A stretch of 64,000 nucleotides of DNA from assembly GCF_000364445.2 (NCBI RefSeq), contig NZ_CP043538.1:338501-402500 (forward strand). Reading direction: 5' to 3'. Of this stretch, positions 63,337 to 64,000 are shown piece after piece. The notes under the pieces were generated by a model. It worked only from the letters and a program-made list of their open reading frames with translations, had not been told where the DNA came from and searched no databases. The translations under genes were made by a program, and so were the position numbers. Within the stretch, counting starts at the first letter, position 1. Each line of letters begins with the position of its first letter. Source of the DNA: Methylobacterium mesophilicum SR1.6/6. GTDB taxonomy: Bacteria; Pseudomonadota; Alphaproteobacteria; Rhizobiales; Beijerinckiaceae.

Positions 63337-64000
63337 TCAGCCGCCGAATACCGAGGTCAGGATCTCGCCGTTGCGGTTGATCGCCACCTCCCAGGAATTG
63401 AGGCTGTTGCGGGTGGCGCGATCGAGATCCTTGGTGGTCGGAACCGGCATGCCGTTGACCGAGAGGATCACGTCGCCTTTCTGCAGACCCACGCGGGCGG
63501 CGATGGAGTTGTCGTCCACCGCCTGCACGGCCACGCCCTCGGCCGGGAAGTCCACCTGCATCTCCTCGGCCACCGCCGGCGAGGTGTTGACGAGCGTCGC
63601 CCCCAGGAAGGGCGAGCGGGTCTTCACCTTGAGCACGTCGCGCGGGCGCGTCTCCGGGGCCGGGGCGAGCTTGACCGAGACTGTCTGACGGGTCGTGCCC
63701 CGCAGGATCCCGAAGCGGGTCTGGCCCTGCACGCCCTTCAGGGCGAAGCGGTAGCCGAAGGCTTCCGGGTCGGCGACCTCCTGGCCATCGACCGTGAGGA
63801 TCAGGTCGCCGCGCTTCAGGCCTGCCTCCTCGGCCGGGCTCTTGGACTGCAGGCTCGCCACCAGCACGCCGGTCGGGTGGTCGAGGCCCATGCTGTCGGC
63901 GATGTCGGGGGTGACGCTCTGGATGCGCGCGCCGAGCCAGGGCCGGCGCACGACGTTCGCCCCGTCGCGGGCGGCGTCGACCACCGCCTTGACCATGCCC
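63337..64000 (-). CDS. Do-family periplasmic serine protease, PDZ half (5' end beyond right edge)
   Basis: About 221 C-terminal codons of a DegP/DegQ-type protein. PDZ1 has WLGARIQSVTPDIADSMGLD, GVLVASLQSKSPAEEAGLKRG and GDLILTVDGQEV. PDZ2 has FLGATLVNTSPAVAEEMQVD, AARVGLQKGDVILSVNGMPV. The protease domain with its His-Asp-Ser triad lies outside the window. It would act on misfolded envelope proteins. Upstream of rarA on the same strand, the common arrangement in alphaproteobacteria. Confidence 0.92.
   Translation of the reverse strand, partial: GMVKAVVDAARDGANVVRRPWLGARIQSVTPDIADSMGLDHPTGVLVASLQSKSPAEEAGLKRGDLILTVDGQEVADPEAFGYRFALKGVQGQTRFGILRGTTRQTVSVKLAPAPETRPRDVLKVKTRSPFLGATLVNTSPAVAEEMQVDFPAEGVAVQAVDDNSIAARVGLQKGDVILSVNGMPVPTTKDLDRATRNSLNSWEVAINRNGEILTSVFGG

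Overview
The window is very GC-rich DNA (about 70 percent or more) from an alphaproteobacterium. It is most likely a Methylobacterium-type Rhizobiales member. The grounds are the gene set (acdS with an Lrp-type acdR, paoABC, HWE/HisKA_2 kinases, a glycine riboswitch cluster, a DUF2945 protein) and several families of dispersed palindromic intergenic repeats. The genus is an inference. Housekeeping genes at both ends and inside (uvrA, rlmB, purD, rarA, a Do-type protease) indicate a chromosome or chromid rather than a small plasmid.

Layout. 1-11 kb: uvrA (cut at the left edge), a quinone-reductase-like gene with a cupin gene and a divergent HxlR regulator, a NIT-domain chemoreceptor, an atypical amidohydrolase with an MFS transporter, and rlmB. 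11.2-13.8 kb: an apparent iteron-type replication module, with an AT-richer stretch, DnaA-box-like sites, seven 19-bp iterons, a RepA-family initiator, a 22-bp perfect inverted repeat and a winged-helix gene. 14-25 kb: small secreted or membrane proteins, a carbonic anhydrase/SulP pair, an HWE histidine kinase with an in-frame 15-bp minisatellite, argE, DoxX, GST and SnoaL-like genes.

25.2-32.9 kb: a tandem glycine riboswitch precedes a flavin amine dehydrogenase/oxidase-like gene, a fold-type II PLP enzyme, a 3-hydroxyaspartate aldolase (BhcC/DTA family) and an iminosuccinate-reductase-like (BhcD/ornithine cyclodeaminase family) gene. CobF and an SF2 helicase follow. I read the first four as a glycine-responsive variant of the beta-hydroxyaspartate route (glycine to glyoxylate, then glycine plus glyoxylate to hydroxyaspartate, iminosuccinate and aspartate). 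It has no aminotransferase bhcA and no bhcR regulator. This is the most interesting metabolic system in the window.

32.9-47.4 kb: a 1.1-kb gene-free gap, a tripartite tricarboxylate transporter (tctBA with a convergent tctC), an esterase, an orphan MetQ-like protein, a DUF1796-like protein, a GAF histidine kinase, and the molybdenum aldehyde oxidoreductase paoABC. 47.5-53.5 kb: a complete galactofuranose-type sugar ABC transporter (ytfQRT-yjfF) behind a GntR-like operator, then a DapA-family aldolase. 53.5-64 kb: an RND adaptor, oxalate decarboxylase, purD, gamma-glutamyltransferase, the divergent acdS/acdR pair, rarA and the PDZ half of a Do-type protease (cut at the right edge).

No rRNA, CRISPR array, transposase or convincing tRNA was seen. 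At least five families of palindromic or repeated noncoding elements sit between genes and explain many of the gaps.
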